A DNA stretch of 64,000 nucleotides from a bacterium (GCA_016125005.1 WGMQ01000012.1:81895-145894); one strand, 5' to 3'; shown: positions 46,173-55,689, counted from the stretch's first letter. Numbers and translations: made by a program. The notes: generated by a model from the sequence alone, not told the origin.

Positions 46173-48218
46173 ATGCGAGCAAATGCCTGCTTCCTGCTGC
46201 TGATTCTTCTGCTTGGGCTCCTGCTGCCCGGTGGTTTGCCCGCGGCCCATGAAGTCATGGGAGAGGGGGTTGTCAGGCCTGTCGGGATGCCGCGCCCCGC
46301 AGATGAGGCGAAGGCGAGGGAGTTGGCGTTACGTGACGCCTACAAGAAGGCAGGGGAGGCGATTATCACGGACTCGGCGGCGCTTCAGCTCTACCTCGCC
46401 CGCGTCGAGGCGCTGACCCGTGAGGAACTGGAGAAGGGCATTGAGAGCGTGGAAAACGCCGCGCCACCGGCTCGCCGCCGCGGCTACCTGCGACTGCGCC
46501 TCGACGTCAGCTTCAAGGACGGCTATCTGGAGGAACTCAGTGGCGCCGAGAAGTCGTCGACGCTTCAGGAAATCCAGGAACGCCGCTTCATGGTCATCAT
46601 CCCCGAGGTCCACATCGGCCGCCCGGTGCCTGACCCTGCCGGCGAGACGGAAATCAATCGCAAGCTCATCGAAGCCAAGTTCCGAGTCTTCGATCCGAAG
46701 CAGGTGGCAAAGATTCGCGAGACCGACCTCGCGAAGGCCGAGATCAAGGGCGCCTCGCCCGTGGAACTTCTCAGCATCGCCAAGCGCGAGGGCTGCGACT
46801 ACCTCATCGTCGGCGAGGCCTTCAGCCACGAACTCCCCCGCAACCCCAACGTCCCGACGAACCTCCGTGCTTGTCAGGCCCGCGTGGAAGCCCGCCTCTT
46901 CGCGGTCGACACGGGCGAGATCATCACCACGCATGGCCTTGAGGCGACCGAGATGGCCGCATCCGAGCTGATCGCGGGCAAGGCCGCGCTCCGCAGCGCC
47001 GGTGGCAAGGTCGCCGACTACTTCATCCAGCAAATCTACAAGCGCATGGAAAGCGAGGAAGGCTCGCAGAATCGCGTCGAGCTGGTGCTCGGTGGTGTGA
47101 CCTTCAAGATGAAGGAGCGCTTCGCCGAATTACTGCAGGGGCTCGGCGAAGATGTCACAGAAGTTCGCGAGACAAGCTGGGAGAACGAATCCGCGGTGTT
47201 CGAGGTGAAGACCTATCTCCGCTCGAACGAATTGGTCAGCGCCATCTTTCGCGCTGCCGAGAAGGAAAACCTAGGGCTGGAACCCAACTCCACCTCCGCG
47301 GGACGCACGGTTTGGCGTCTATACGACAAATCCGATCCCAAGGAAATCCCGCCGTCGACCGTGCCGGTCGAGGTCAACCCGCCCCGCATCCCGAGCGACG
47401 CCGCTCCCCTCGACCCGACACAGCTCGCCTCGGTCCAGCAGCAGCGCTGGATCGCCCTCATCATCGGCCTCAACGACTATGGCATGAGCGATGGCGCCAT
47501 CCCGAGTCTGACCACCGCGAGGAACGACGCCGCCGACCTGGCGACAGTCCTTCGTGACAAGTATCGCTTCGAGGTCCGCACCCTCACGGATCGCGAAGCC
47601 ACCATCAGCGGCATCCAGAAGACCTTCGAGAAGCTGGCCGCGGACCTGACCCCAAACGACAACGTGCTGATCTACTACGCCGGTCACGGGCACATCCTTC
47701 CCGCGTCGTCGCTGGGCCTCTGGATCGTGGCCGACTCGAAGGAGCAGACCGACGGCGTCTACAACGCCCAGATCAAGGAGTTCATCCGGCGCCTGAAGGC
47801 CCGTCGCGTGATCCTGGTCAGCGACTCCTGCTACTCGGGCGATTTCGTCCGCCGTGCCGTCGGCAGGCCGCGCACCGAGACCGTGACGTCCGCCCCGGAG
47901 GTCGTCCTGCAAATCTCCGCCAAGATCGCTGGGAACGGGAATCCCGCCCGCGAGGTCATCACCTCCGGCAACCTGGCTCCCGTGCCCGACACTTCCGCCG
48001 ATGGGTTCTGCGCGGGGCACTCTCCCTTTGCCTGTGCGCTACTGAATGCGCTGGAGCAGGTTCCCACCGGTGGCGCCATCAGCACCACGGACCTCTTTGC
48101 CGCCATTTACAGGCGCATGGAGAAGACGGAAGGCTTCAAGCCCGACGAAGGGCCGCAAAAGGGTGCTCTTCCCGGTCATCAGGACGGTGAGTTCTTTCTG
48201 GTCCGTTTCCGTCCATGA
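46173..48218 (+). CDS. Exported caspase-like (C14) protein with N-terminal FlgT/LPP20-like domain
   Basis: 681 residues. Signal peptide (LLLILLLGLLLPGGLPAA), then GEGVVRPVGMPRPADEAKARELALRDAY, typical of FlgT-N or LPP20-like modules. A middle CsgG/FlgT-like part spans residues about 140-400. The C-terminal caspase domain begins at RWIALIIGLNDYG. The dyad is His505 in YYAGHGH and Cys553 in SDSCYSGDF. Bacterial metacaspases usually cut after Arg or Lys. Export means it would act outside the cytoplasm, unlike defence caspases such as those with CHAT domains. GTCTATAC lies at 47317-47324. Confidence 0.88.
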   Translation: MRANACFLLLILLLGLLLPGGLPAAHEVMGEGVVRPVGMPRPADEAKARELALRDAYKKAGEAIITDSAALQLYLARVEALTREELEKGIESVENAAPPARRRGYLRLRLDVSFKDGYLEELSGAEKSSTLQEIQERRFMVIIPEVHIGRPVPDPAGETEINRKLIEAKFRVFDPKQVAKIRETDLAKAEIKGASPVELLSIAKREGCDYLIVGEAFSHELPRNPNVPTNLRACQARVEARLFAVDTGEIITTHGLEATEMAASELIAGKAALRSAGGKVADYFIQQIYKRMESEEGSQNRVELVLGGVTFKMKERFAELLQGLGEDVTEVRETSWENESAVFEVKTYLRSNELVSAIFRAAEKENLGLEPNSTSAGRTVWRLYDKSDPKEIPPSTVPVEVNPPRIPSDAAPLDPTQLASVQQQRWIALIIGLNDYGMSDGAIPSLTTARNDAADLATVLRDKYRFEVRTLTDREATISGIQKTFEKLAADLTPNDNVLIYYAGHGHILPASSLGLWIVADSKEQTDGVYNAQIKEFIRRLKARRVILVSDSCYSGDFVRRAVGRPRTETVTSAPEVVLQISAKIAGNGNPAREVITSGNLAPVPDTSADGFCAGHSPFACALLNALEQVPTGGAISTTDLFAAIYRRMEKTEGFKPDEGPQKGALPGHQDGEFFLVRFRP

Positions 48219-48331
48219 CGTGACATCCCGGCGACGTGACGATTTTTGCTTAACTGTGCTTTGCGGTACAGAAATCACGAACGCCGCCGGTGCAGGGTTC
48301 CGTCACCGAAACGGGAAAGGATACACCCACC

Positions 48332-49033
48332 ATGAGCAAATCACCGAGCGGCTTCACCTTGATCGAGCTGCTGATCGTCGTGGCAATCATTGCGATCTTG
48401 GCGGCCATTGCCGTTCCCAACTTCCTTGAGGCCCAGACGCGCAGCAAGGTTTCGCGCGCCAAAGCCGACCTGAGAACCACGCAGACGGCTCTCGAGGCCT
48501 ATCTGGTCGACAACAACACCTACCCGTACAGCGAGTCGCTCAGCGCCTCGATCTGGATGCTCCCCGGCGGGCGCCCGCGCTTCAATCCGTCGAACCACGA
48601 GGTGGGCGGCCTGACCTCACCCATCGCCTATATCACCTCGATCCCCGATGACGTTTTCAAGCACACGCAGGTGGATTCGAGCGGCGTGTCGACGTCCGTC
48701 ATCGCGCCGATTTACTACGAGCGCGCGGGCTTTGGGTATATGAACGGAGTAAAGCTCACGGATCGGGCCTCGGCGGTTCCCAGTGACGCGCTCAATGGAA
48801 GCATCATCGGAGCATCCCTGACAAACGTGGCCATCACTGACCCGCGCCTGACGCCCCGCGCCTACATCCTGTACAGCCTTGGGCCGGACCTGAGCCCCCA
48901 CGTGGAGACCTTCGGCGGCGGCACGCCGGTCACCACGTCGCGCTGGAGCATCCTCAACCGCTACGACCCAACGAACGGGACCATCAGCCCCGGCAACATC
49001 ATTCGGTACCCCGGCGGGACCAGCTTCCCGTGA
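48332..49033 (+). CDS. Type IV pilin-like/pseudopilin protein with prepilin N-terminus
   Basis: 233 residues from the ATG at 48332. Class III signal GFTLIELLIVVAIIAILAAIA with cleavage expected after the Gly before Phe. The following VPNFLEAQTRSKVSRAKAD and TALEAYLVDNNTYPYSE form the type II secretion GspG-like or pilin alpha helix and loop. The C-terminal half is variable. It is probably a surface or secretion pseudopilin. No assembly genes are nearby. A terminator follows. Confidence 0.88.
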   Translation: MSKSPSGFTLIELLIVVAIIAILAAIAVPNFLEAQTRSKVSRAKADLRTTQTALEAYLVDNNTYPYSESLSASIWMLPGGRPRFNPSNHEVGGLTSPIAYITSIPDDVFKHTQVDSSGVSTSVIAPIYYERAGFGYMNGVKLTDRASAVPSDALNGSIIGASLTNVAITDPRLTPRAYILYSLGPDLSPHVETFGGGTPVTTSRWSILNRYDPTNGTISPGNIIRYPGGTSFP

Positions 49034-49058
49034 TGCGTCCGTCGTGAAGTGATCGACG

Positions 49059-49093
49059 CCGCCACCGCACCGCGCGGTGGCGGTTTTCTTTTT
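49059..49093 (+). terminator. Intrinsic terminator of the pilin-like gene
   Basis: A perfect 10-base stem (CCGCCACCGC / GCGGTGGCGG) with a 5-base loop, followed by TTTTCTTTTT. It lies 25 bases after the stop codon. Confidence 0.9.
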
Positions 49094-49265
49094 GTTCGTA
49101 CCGCGCGGTGCCCTGCTTCCACTAGACTCGCGCGAACCATGACTTCACTTTCTCTTCCAACCGAGGGCCCCCTTCCTGCACCCACAGGTGGAAGGCGCCG
49201 GTGGCCCACAATTCGCATCCCCCGACGCATTCCGCACTTCGGACACCGCACGCAAGGATCCGCTC

Positions 49266-50333
49266 ATGCTCCGCCAAATCCAAAGCGTTCTCATCGTGGC
49301 CTTCTTCGGCACCATGATGTTTTTCCTCGTCCGCGATCACGTGATCCCGAGCCTTGGCCGACCCGCCGGGATCGAGGTGGACCGCTCGGTCCTCGCGGAC
49401 ACCTGGGTCGACCAGGACGAATGGCTGGTCGTGAAGCTCGGTGACAGCCCGCTGGGAAGCCTTCGCACCAGCGCGGAAGCCGAACGCGCAGAACCGGTCG
49501 TTACCACCCGCAGGTCCGGCCTCTCGGACCAAATGGCGGAAAGCTACACCACCGCCGCCCACCTTGAGCTGGCGCAGGGCCTCCTGAACGGCCGCCTGCT
49601 GACGGTGGCGACGCTGAACCGGCGCCTCGAACTGGAGACCGTCCGGCTGCGCGCCTATCTCGCCCCCTTCGGCAAGGAAGCCATGACGGGCGAGCAACTC
49701 GACGCCGAGGATCTCCCCGCCGGTGCCTACGAATTGGTCGGCCGGGTTGAGGGCTCCGAGTTCCTCTATCGCCTCCGTCGCGACGGCGCCGTGCAGTACG
49801 GCAGCTTCCGCCTCCCCCGCCCGGTCACGGTCGCCGACTCGATCGCGCCGGTGCTCCGCGGCAACATGCTGACGAAGGACGTTGTCTATACAGTCGACAT
49901 GTTCGACCCGCTCATGGGGAACAAGGCCGGTGGCGCGGAAATCGAGTGGGTCGACTCGAAGCGCCAGCAAATCAACGGCGAATGGGAAAGCCTTCGCATC
50001 GTCGAAATGCGCTACCAGGGGATGAAGTCGCGCCTGACGGTCGATCCCAACGGCACGGTCCTCCGGCGCGAGATCCCTCTCTTCGCCGCCAACACGGGCA
50101 ATACGTCGCTCGCCAACGATGCCAAGGGAGCCAGCGTGGTCTTCGAGCGCGTCGCTCCCGATGTGGCCCGTGACAAGATGCCCGCGCTCCAGTACCTGCC
50201 CACGCCACGCCCCGTGCTGCCGTCCGATGTCCGCGGAACCGACACCGGCGAGGTGATCCAGGGGCTTAGCGCCTTTGCCATGATGGGGGGCAGTGTCCCC
50301 AACGCACTCAAGGACCTGAAGGGAGAAAACTAA
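49266..50333 (+). CDS. Membrane-anchored protein encoded with an ABC exporter
   Basis: 355 residues from the ATG at 49266. One N-terminal helix (SVLIVAFFGTMMFFLVRDHV) anchors an extracytoplasmic part with mixed beta strands (for example VKLGDSPLGSLRTSAE, then DGAVQYGSFRLPRP). I do not recognise the family. It is one base from the ABC ATPase gene, so it is probably an accessory factor of that exporter. GTCTATAC lies at 49884-49891. Confidence 0.7.
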   Translation: MLRQIQSVLIVAFFGTMMFFLVRDHVIPSLGRPAGIEVDRSVLADTWVDQDEWLVVKLGDSPLGSLRTSAEAERAEPVVTTRRSGLSDQMAESYTTAAHLELAQGLLNGRLLTVATLNRRLELETVRLRAYLAPFGKEAMTGEQLDAEDLPAGAYELVGRVEGSEFLYRLRRDGAVQYGSFRLPRPVTVADSIAPVLRGNMLTKDVVYTVDMFDPLMGNKAGGAEIEWVDSKRQQINGEWESLRIVEMRYQGMKSRLTVDPNGTVLRREIPLFAANTGNTSLANDAKGASVVFERVAPDVARDKMPALQYLPTPRPVLPSDVRGTDTGEVIQGLSAFAMMGGSVPNALKDLKGEN

Positions 50334-50334
50334 C

Positions 50335-51114
50335 ATGCTGAGCCTGCAAAACCTAAGCAAGGACTACGACGGATTCCGCGCACTCGACGACCTGTCGCTG
50401 GAGATTCCTGCGGGCGAGTTCTTCTGCTTCCTCGGCCCCAACGGCGCGGGAAAGACCACGACCATCAAGATCATCACGGGGCTCCTGAAGCCAGCCACCG
50501 GCAAGGCGATCATCGCGGGGCACGACATCCAGGCGGCACCGCTTGAGGCCAAGCGCCAGATCGGCTACATCCCCGACACTCCTTACCTGTACGAGAAACT
50601 CTCCGGCCGCGATTTCATGCACTTCGTCGGCAATCTATACGGCGTTCCGCGGCAGGAGGTGCAGGCCGCCATCGACAAGTACTTCGCCGCCTTCCGCATC
50701 GCCCACGCGGCCGACAACCTGATCGAGAACTACAGCTTCGGCATGAGGCAGAAGCTCTGCTTCAGCGCCGCCTTCATGCACAAGCCGAAGGTCCTGGTCG
50801 TCGATGAGCCAATGGTGGGCCTCGACCCGCAGTCGGCGCGCACGCTCAAGAACATGCTCCGCGAGTTCTGCCGCGACGGCGGCACGGTGTTCCTCTCCAC
50901 GCACCTGCTGGCCATCGCAGAGGAGCTATGCGACCGGCTCGGCATCATCACGCGCGGCAAGCTCCGGTTCCTGGACTCCGTCGATGATCTCCGCCGCCAG
51001 ATGGCCCGGGAAGGAAACCTGGAGGACCTGTTCCTCGAACTGACCAACGATGGCGTGACCAACACGGAAGAATCGCCCTTCACCGAAACCGAGTCGATTG
51101 CCAAGGAAGCGTGA
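50335..51114 (+). CDS. ABC exporter ATP-binding protein
   Basis: 259 residues. Walker A FLGPNGAGKTT, signature YSFGMRQKL, Walker B VLVVDEPMVGLDP and switch His in LSTHLLAI. The ABC-2 (drug, bacteriocin or lipid export) class is likely. It is followed one base later by a large permease, and preceded by a membrane-anchored partner. Substrate unknown. Confidence 0.93.
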   Translation: MLSLQNLSKDYDGFRALDDLSLEIPAGEFFCFLGPNGAGKTTTIKIITGLLKPATGKAIIAGHDIQAAPLEAKRQIGYIPDTPYLYEKLSGRDFMHFVGNLYGVPRQEVQAAIDKYFAAFRIAHAADNLIENYSFGMRQKLCFSAAFMHKPKVLVVDEPMVGLDPQSARTLKNMLREFCRDGGTVFLSTHLLAIAEELCDRLGIITRGKLRFLDSVDDLRRQMAREGNLEDLFLELTNDGVTNTEESPFTETESIAKEA

Positions 51115-51115
51115 C

Positions 51116-52906
51116 ATGAGCAACGCGGCCATCCCCAATGAAACTCCCCTGAGAGGCAGTCCACGCGAGGAACGTCTGTCCGACGAGGTCCTTGAGAGTC
51201 ACCACACCCGGGTCGTGATCGGCGCCAAGCTGCGTATCGCCTGGAACGCCGTGCGCCACATCAAGCGCCACCTCTACCTGCACGCCGCCGCAGGCTTCAC
51301 GCTGATGATCGTGCTGCTCGGCGTGGGCACGGGCATGTTCCACCTGATCTTCGACTTCCTCAATCGCCAGCCGGTGTTCGGCGCCCCACTGATGGATCGC
51401 CTGGTCGGCATCGTGTTGTTGATCTTCTTCTCGATGCTCCTGTTCTCGAACCTCATCATCACGCTTTCGACAACGTACTTGTCGAAGGAGGTGGAGTTCC
51501 TCATGGGGCTCCCGGTCAGTCGCCAGGCGATCTTTCGCCAGAAGCTGATCGAGACGGTGCTGTATAGCTCGTGGGCTTTCGCGATGCTGAGCCTCCCGCT
51601 TTTCGTCAGCTTCGGCATCGTGCGCCATGCTCCCTGGTACTTCTATCCGCTGATCGTGGTGCTGGTGGTCCCCTTCCTGATGATACCCGCCTCTCTGGGC
51701 GCCATCTTCACCATGCTGGTCACGTCGGTTCTCCCTGCGCGCAAGACGCGAACGCTCTGCATCGTGCTGGGGATCCTGAGCCTGATGCTGACCGGCGTCC
51801 TGGCGAAGGTCACCGGCTTGAGCCAGCTCCTCGCGACGGCGGACAAGCAGGACTTCCTCCAGATCATGAACGTGCTGGGCGTGGGCAATTCGCCCATGCT
51901 GCCGAGCGCCTGGCTATCCGGCGCGCTCCAGGCCATTGCCCCGGCGGATCCGCTCGACCGCGACCTGATGCGGTTCGGCTACTGGCTCGCCATGCTGCTC
52001 GCGACATCGCTCTTCCTCATGGAGGTCACGCGCTGGCTCGTCCCGTCGCTGTACTATCGCGGCTGGTGCCTTTCCCGCGACGCCGCGGTCAAGGAAGTGG
52101 AAAGCAACGCCAAGTTCTCGCCGTTCCGCATCATCGACGCCTATCTGGAGCGCTGGTTCTCCTCCCCGACCGCCGGGCTTCTCAGCAAGGACCTCAAGAG
52201 CTTCTGGCGCGATCCGTCGCAGTGGACGCAGCTCGTCATCCTGCTGGGCCTCATGATCATCTACATCACGAACCTCGGCTATTCGCGCCAATACAGCAAG
52301 ACGATCATGCTGGTGGTGAACGACTGGCGCCTGCTCCTGTCGTTCTTCAACCTGGGCGCGACCTGCTTCATTCTCTCGATCCTGACGACCCGCTTTGTCT
52401 ATCCGATGCTGAGCCTGGAAGGGCGCGGCTTCTGGACCGTGGGGCTGGCGCCGATCCCACGCTCGCGGATCATCTGGCAAAAGTTCATCCTCTGCCTGGC
52501 CCTGTGCCTGGGTGTCTCGGTCCCCCTGATGGTCCTGTCGAACTTCGTGCTCAAGATCACCGGGCCGTTCGTCCTCATTTCCTATGCGGCGATCATCATC
52601 ATGAGCACGGGGCTGACCAGCCTCAGCGTGGGGATCGGTGCCATCCTGCCGGACTTCAAGGAAGACAACCCGGCACGCATCGCGAACGGGATCGGCGGAA
52701 CGATGAACGTCCTCCTGTCGCTGGCCTATATCGGCGTGAGCGTGTTCCTCCTAGTACTTCCAACGATTGCGCTCTCGGGCAACATGGGAGCGGTTGCGGC
52801 CCAGTGGCTTCCCGCCTACGTTGCGATTTTCCTGCTGATCCAGGCCGTCCTGATCTGGCTTCCCCTGCGAATCGGACTGCGGCGCTGGGCCGAAATGGAG
52901 TTCTGA
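51116..52906 (+). CDS. ABC exporter membrane protein, large (596 residues)
   Basis: 596 residues from the ATG at 51116. About 12 membrane helices in two sets of six; the first begins near residue 60 (LYLHAAAGFTLMIVLLGVGTG), and a soluble loop with WFSSPTAGLLSKDLKSFWRDPSQW lies near residue 350. It is an ABC-2-like permease in which two halves appear to be fused, so one copy may complete the channel with two ATPases. It is co-transcribed with the ATPase gene upstream. Confidence 0.88.
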   Translation: MSNAAIPNETPLRGSPREERLSDEVLESHHTRVVIGAKLRIAWNAVRHIKRHLYLHAAAGFTLMIVLLGVGTGMFHLIFDFLNRQPVFGAPLMDRLVGIVLLIFFSMLLFSNLIITLSTTYLSKEVEFLMGLPVSRQAIFRQKLIETVLYSSWAFAMLSLPLFVSFGIVRHAPWYFYPLIVVLVVPFLMIPASLGAIFTMLVTSVLPARKTRTLCIVLGILSLMLTGVLAKVTGLSQLLATADKQDFLQIMNVLGVGNSPMLPSAWLSGALQAIAPADPLDRDLMRFGYWLAMLLATSLFLMEVTRWLVPSLYYRGWCLSRDAAVKEVESNAKFSPFRIIDAYLERWFSSPTAGLLSKDLKSFWRDPSQWTQLVILLGLMIIYITNLGYSRQYSKTIMLVVNDWRLLLSFFNLGATCFILSILTTRFVYPMLSLEGRGFWTVGLAPIPRSRIIWQKFILCLALCLGVSVPLMVLSNFVLKITGPFVLISYAAIIIMSTGLTSLSVGIGAILPDFKEDNPARIANGIGGTMNVLLSLAYIGVSVFLLVLPTIALSGNMGAVAAQWLPAYVAIFLLIQAVLIWLPLRIGLRRWAEMEF

Positions 52907-52909
52907 CCG

Positions 52910-53974
52910 TTGCTGACCCTGGCCATTGAAAGTTCCTGCGACGAGACCGCCGCCGCGGTCGTCGAGAATGGGCGGCGCGTGCTGTCCAACGTGATCGCGA
53001 CCCAGGTGCCGATCCACCAACGCTATGGCGGCGTGGTGCCGGAGATTGCCAGCCGCGCCCATCTGGAGCAGATCGTCCCCGTGGTCGAGCAGGCGCTCGG
53101 CGATGCGGGCGTGACGCTCGATCGGATCGATTCGCTGGCGGTCACACGGGGCCCGGGGCTGATCGGATGCCTTCTCGTCGGCGTCGAATTCGCCAAGTCG
53201 CTCGCCGCCACACGGGGCCTTCCCCTGCACGCTGTCCAGCACGTTGCCGGGCACGCGCTCTCTGTCTATATCGGCACGGAGACCGATGCCTGGGGCGATC
53301 CCGTTTCCGAGCCCGCGCGCCATGAACCCTATGTCGCCATGGCCGTCAGCGGCGGGCATTCATCGCTGCTGCTGGTCGACCAGGACTGGTCCATCCGCAT
53401 CCTCGGCGAGACGCTCGACGACGCTGTGGGCGAGGCCTATGACAAGATCGCGAAGGCCGCGGGGCTCGGCTATCCCGGGGGCCCGCTGGTGGACAAGCTG
53501 GCGGCTGAGGGGAACCCGGAGGCTTATGACTTCCCGCGCCCGATGGTGGGGAAGAGCGGCTGCGATTTTTCGTTTTCCGGGCTGAAGACCGCCTTCGCCC
53601 GCGAGATCGAGCGCCTTGGCGGACGCGAAACTCTGGGCGACCGGCCGGAGGTCGTGCGCGACCTGTGCGCCAGCTTCCAGGCCGCTGCCGTCGACGTCCT
53701 GGTGGCGAAGGCGAAGCTGGCCCTGCGGGAAAACGGCCTGCGGCGCCTCGCCGTGGTCGGTGGCGTCGCCTGCAACAAGGGGCTCCGCGCGGCGCTGGCC
53801 AAGCGCCTCCCCAAGACGCAGGTCGCGCTCCCCCATCCTGCCTACTGCACCGACAACGCCGCCATGATCGGCGGAGCCGCTGGCCTGCTCCCCTTCGCCG
53901 GTGGCAGCTCGCTGGCGCTCAACGCCACGGCACAGCTCGACATCACCGCCCCGGCGTCGGCGTGGCAGCACTGA
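52910..53974 (+). CDS. tsaD: tRNA N6-threonylcarbamoyladenosine transferase
   Basis: 354 residues with a TTG start three bases after the permease stop. Signature segments: LAIESSCDETAAAVV, the metal ligands in EIASRAHLEQIVP and QHVAGHALS, AVSGGHSSLLLV, and CTDNAAMIGGAAG near the end. It completes t6A at position 37 of ANN-decoding tRNAs with TsaB and TsaE, which are not in the window. Confidence 0.96.
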   Translation: MLTLAIESSCDETAAAVVENGRRVLSNVIATQVPIHQRYGGVVPEIASRAHLEQIVPVVEQALGDAGVTLDRIDSLAVTRGPGLIGCLLVGVEFAKSLAATRGLPLHAVQHVAGHALSVYIGTETDAWGDPVSEPARHEPYVAMAVSGGHSSLLLVDQDWSIRILGETLDDAVGEAYDKIAKAAGLGYPGGPLVDKLAAEGNPEAYDFPRPMVGKSGCDFSFSGLKTAFAREIERLGGRETLGDRPEVVRDLCASFQAAAVDVLVAKAKLALRENGLRRLAVVGGVACNKGLRAALAKRLPKTQVALPHPAYCTDNAAMIGGAAGLLPFAGGSSLALNATAQLDITAPASAWQH

Positions 53975-53990
53975 TCCGCCAAAAGCGGAT
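53974..53990. repeat. Small hairpin in the tsaD to carboxyltransferase gap
   Basis: ATCCGC and GCGGAT flank a CAAAA loop. It is followed by an A-rich stretch, not by Ts, so it is not a standard terminator. The 134-base gap also holds two TTGACC hexamers (54014 and 54045) that could be -35 boxes, but no convincing -10 box follows either. Confidence 0.3.
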
Positions 53991-54108
53991 AAAACAACTC
54001 TCTATTATACCAATTGACCCGCCCCGCCGGTTGCCCTTACCCCATTGACCACAGTTTGGTCGTGCACGAGTGCTAGCAGCATCTCGGCAACTCACAAGGA
54101 TAGCAACC

Positions 54109-55608
54109 ATGACGACGGCAACAGCCAACCAACCGGTCCGCATCACCGAGCTTCTCTTGCGCGATGCCCACCAGTCCCTGCTGGCGACCCGCATGAAGCT
54201 GGAGGACATGCTTCCCATCTGCGAGCAGCTCGACAAGGTCGGGTACTGGTCGCTGGAGGTGTGGGGCGGTGCGACGTTCGACTCCTGCCTGCGCTTCCTG
54301 AAGGAAGACCCGTGGGTTCGCCTTCGCGAACTGAAGAAGGTCCTCCCCAAGACCCCGCTCCAGATGCTCCTGCGCGGACAGAACATCCTGGGCTATCGCC
54401 ACTATGCGGACGACGTGGTCCGGCGCTTCGTTGATCGCTCCATTGATGGCGGCATGAATGTCTTCCGCATCTTCGACGCGCTGAATGACCTACGCAATCT
54501 GGAGACCTCGGTGAAGGCCGTGGTGGACGGCGGCGCCCACGCGCAGGGCGCCATCTGCTACACGGTTTCCCCGGTTCACACGCTGGACCTCTTCGTGCAG
54601 CAGGGCCGCGACCTTGAGTCGATGGGGTGCCACTCCATTGTCATCAAGGACATGGCCGCGCTCATGTGCCCCGTGCCCGTCTTCGAGATGGTCAGGGCAC
54701 TAAAGGCGGCGGTGAAGATTCCCGTCCACGTCCACACCCACGCCACGACGGGCGTGGCGCCGATGGTGCTCCTGCGCGCCATCGATGCGGGCGCCGACGG
54801 CGTCGACACGGCGATCAGCGCGCTCTCCGGTGGTTCGGGCCATGTGCCGACCGAGGCGCTGGTCGAAGCGATCGCGGGCACGCCGCGGGACTCGGGCCTC
54901 AAGCAGGAGGACTTTGCCCCCATCGCCGACTACGTCCGCAAGATTCGCCCGAAGTACAAGGAGTTCGAGACGAACTTCTCCGGCTCCGACCCGCGCATCT
55001 TCCTCAGCCAGATTCCCGGCGGCATGATTTCCAACATGGAGTCTCAGCTCAAGCAGATGGGCTGCCTGGACAAGATCGACGCGGTGATGGCGGAGGTCCC
55101 GCGCGTCCGCAAGGACATGGGTTACATCCCGCTGGTCACCCCCACGTCGCAGATCGTCGGCACGCAGGCGGTCTTCAACGTCATGATGGGCGAGCGCTAC
55201 AAGACGGTTCCGGCGGAAAGCAAGATGGTCTTTGCGGGCAAGTACGGCCGCACGCCAGCACCCGTTGACGCGGAAGTACAGGCGAAGGTGCTCAAGGGCG
55301 AGGAGGTCGTCACCTGCCGCCCGGCGGACCTGATCCCGAACGAGTTGGACAAGCTGGCCGCCGAGGTCGCCGGTCGCGCCCGCGGCGAGGACGATGTGCT
55401 CTCCTACGCTCTCTTCCCCAAGGTCTGGGAGGAGTTCCACGAGCACCGCGTGAAGAAGGAGAAGGGCGAGGTGGCTCCAGCTCCGGCTCCCGCACCAGCC
55501 GCACCGGTTGCGGCCCCCGTGGCTCCCGCCGGTCCCGTGAAGCGCCATCTCGAACTGAAGCTCAAGATCAACGGCAAGGACGAGGCGGTCACCGTCGACG
55601 TTCTGTGA
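54109..55608 (+). CDS. Carboxyltransferase alpha subunit (OadA/PycB type) without biotin domain
   Basis: 499 residues from the ATG at 54109. The HMGL-like barrel has LLLRDAHQSLLATRM, the carbamylated Lys in VIKDMAALM and the metal site HVHTHATTG, then the PYC/OADA domain (residues about 300-460). After an Ala/Pro-rich linker (APAPAPAPAAPVAAP) the protein ends in RHLELKLKINGKDEAVTVDVL, which matches only the first strands of a biotinyl domain; the AMKM biotin site is absent. It could be the transcarboxylase 5S-type subunit, with the carrier encoded elsewhere. Confidence 0.9.
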   Translation: MTTATANQPVRITELLLRDAHQSLLATRMKLEDMLPICEQLDKVGYWSLEVWGGATFDSCLRFLKEDPWVRLRELKKVLPKTPLQMLLRGQNILGYRHYADDVVRRFVDRSIDGGMNVFRIFDALNDLRNLETSVKAVVDGGAHAQGAICYTVSPVHTLDLFVQQGRDLESMGCHSIVIKDMAALMCPVPVFEMVRALKAAVKIPVHVHTHATTGVAPMVLLRAIDAGADGVDTAISALSGGSGHVPTEALVEAIAGTPRDSGLKQEDFAPIADYVRKIRPKYKEFETNFSGSDPRIFLSQIPGGMISNMESQLKQMGCLDKIDAVMAEVPRVRKDMGYIPLVTPTSQIVGTQAVFNVMMGERYKTVPAESKMVFAGKYGRTPAPVDAEVQAKVLKGEEVVTCRPADLIPNELDKLAAEVAGRARGEDDVLSYALFPKVWEEFHEHRVKKEKGEVAPAPAPAPAAPVAAPVAPAGPVKRHLELKLKINGKDEAVTVDVL

Positions 55609-55629
55609 AAAGCTAGGTGGGTGGTACAA

Positions 55630-55663
55630 GAAACCGGGGGTGCTGGCAGGCACCCCCGGTTTC
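55630..55663. terminator. Strong hairpin between convergent genes
   Basis: A perfect 14-base stem (GAAACCGGGGGTGC / GCACCCCCGGTTTC) with the loop TGGCAG. It lies between the carboxyltransferase stop (55608) and the subtilase stop (55690). T-rich stretches beyond the arms are short, so it may serve as a bidirectional transcript end. Confidence 0.75.
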
Positions 55664-55689
55664 GCTTTGGTGGCTGTGGTGGAGCCGAA

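Noticed and set aside
54001..54108. Possible tRNA gene or riboswitch in the gap before the carboxyltransferase gene
   Set aside because: No cloverleaf or conserved T-loop (GGTTCGAATC-type) sequence can be made from it. I see only a small hairpin and promoter-like hexamers.
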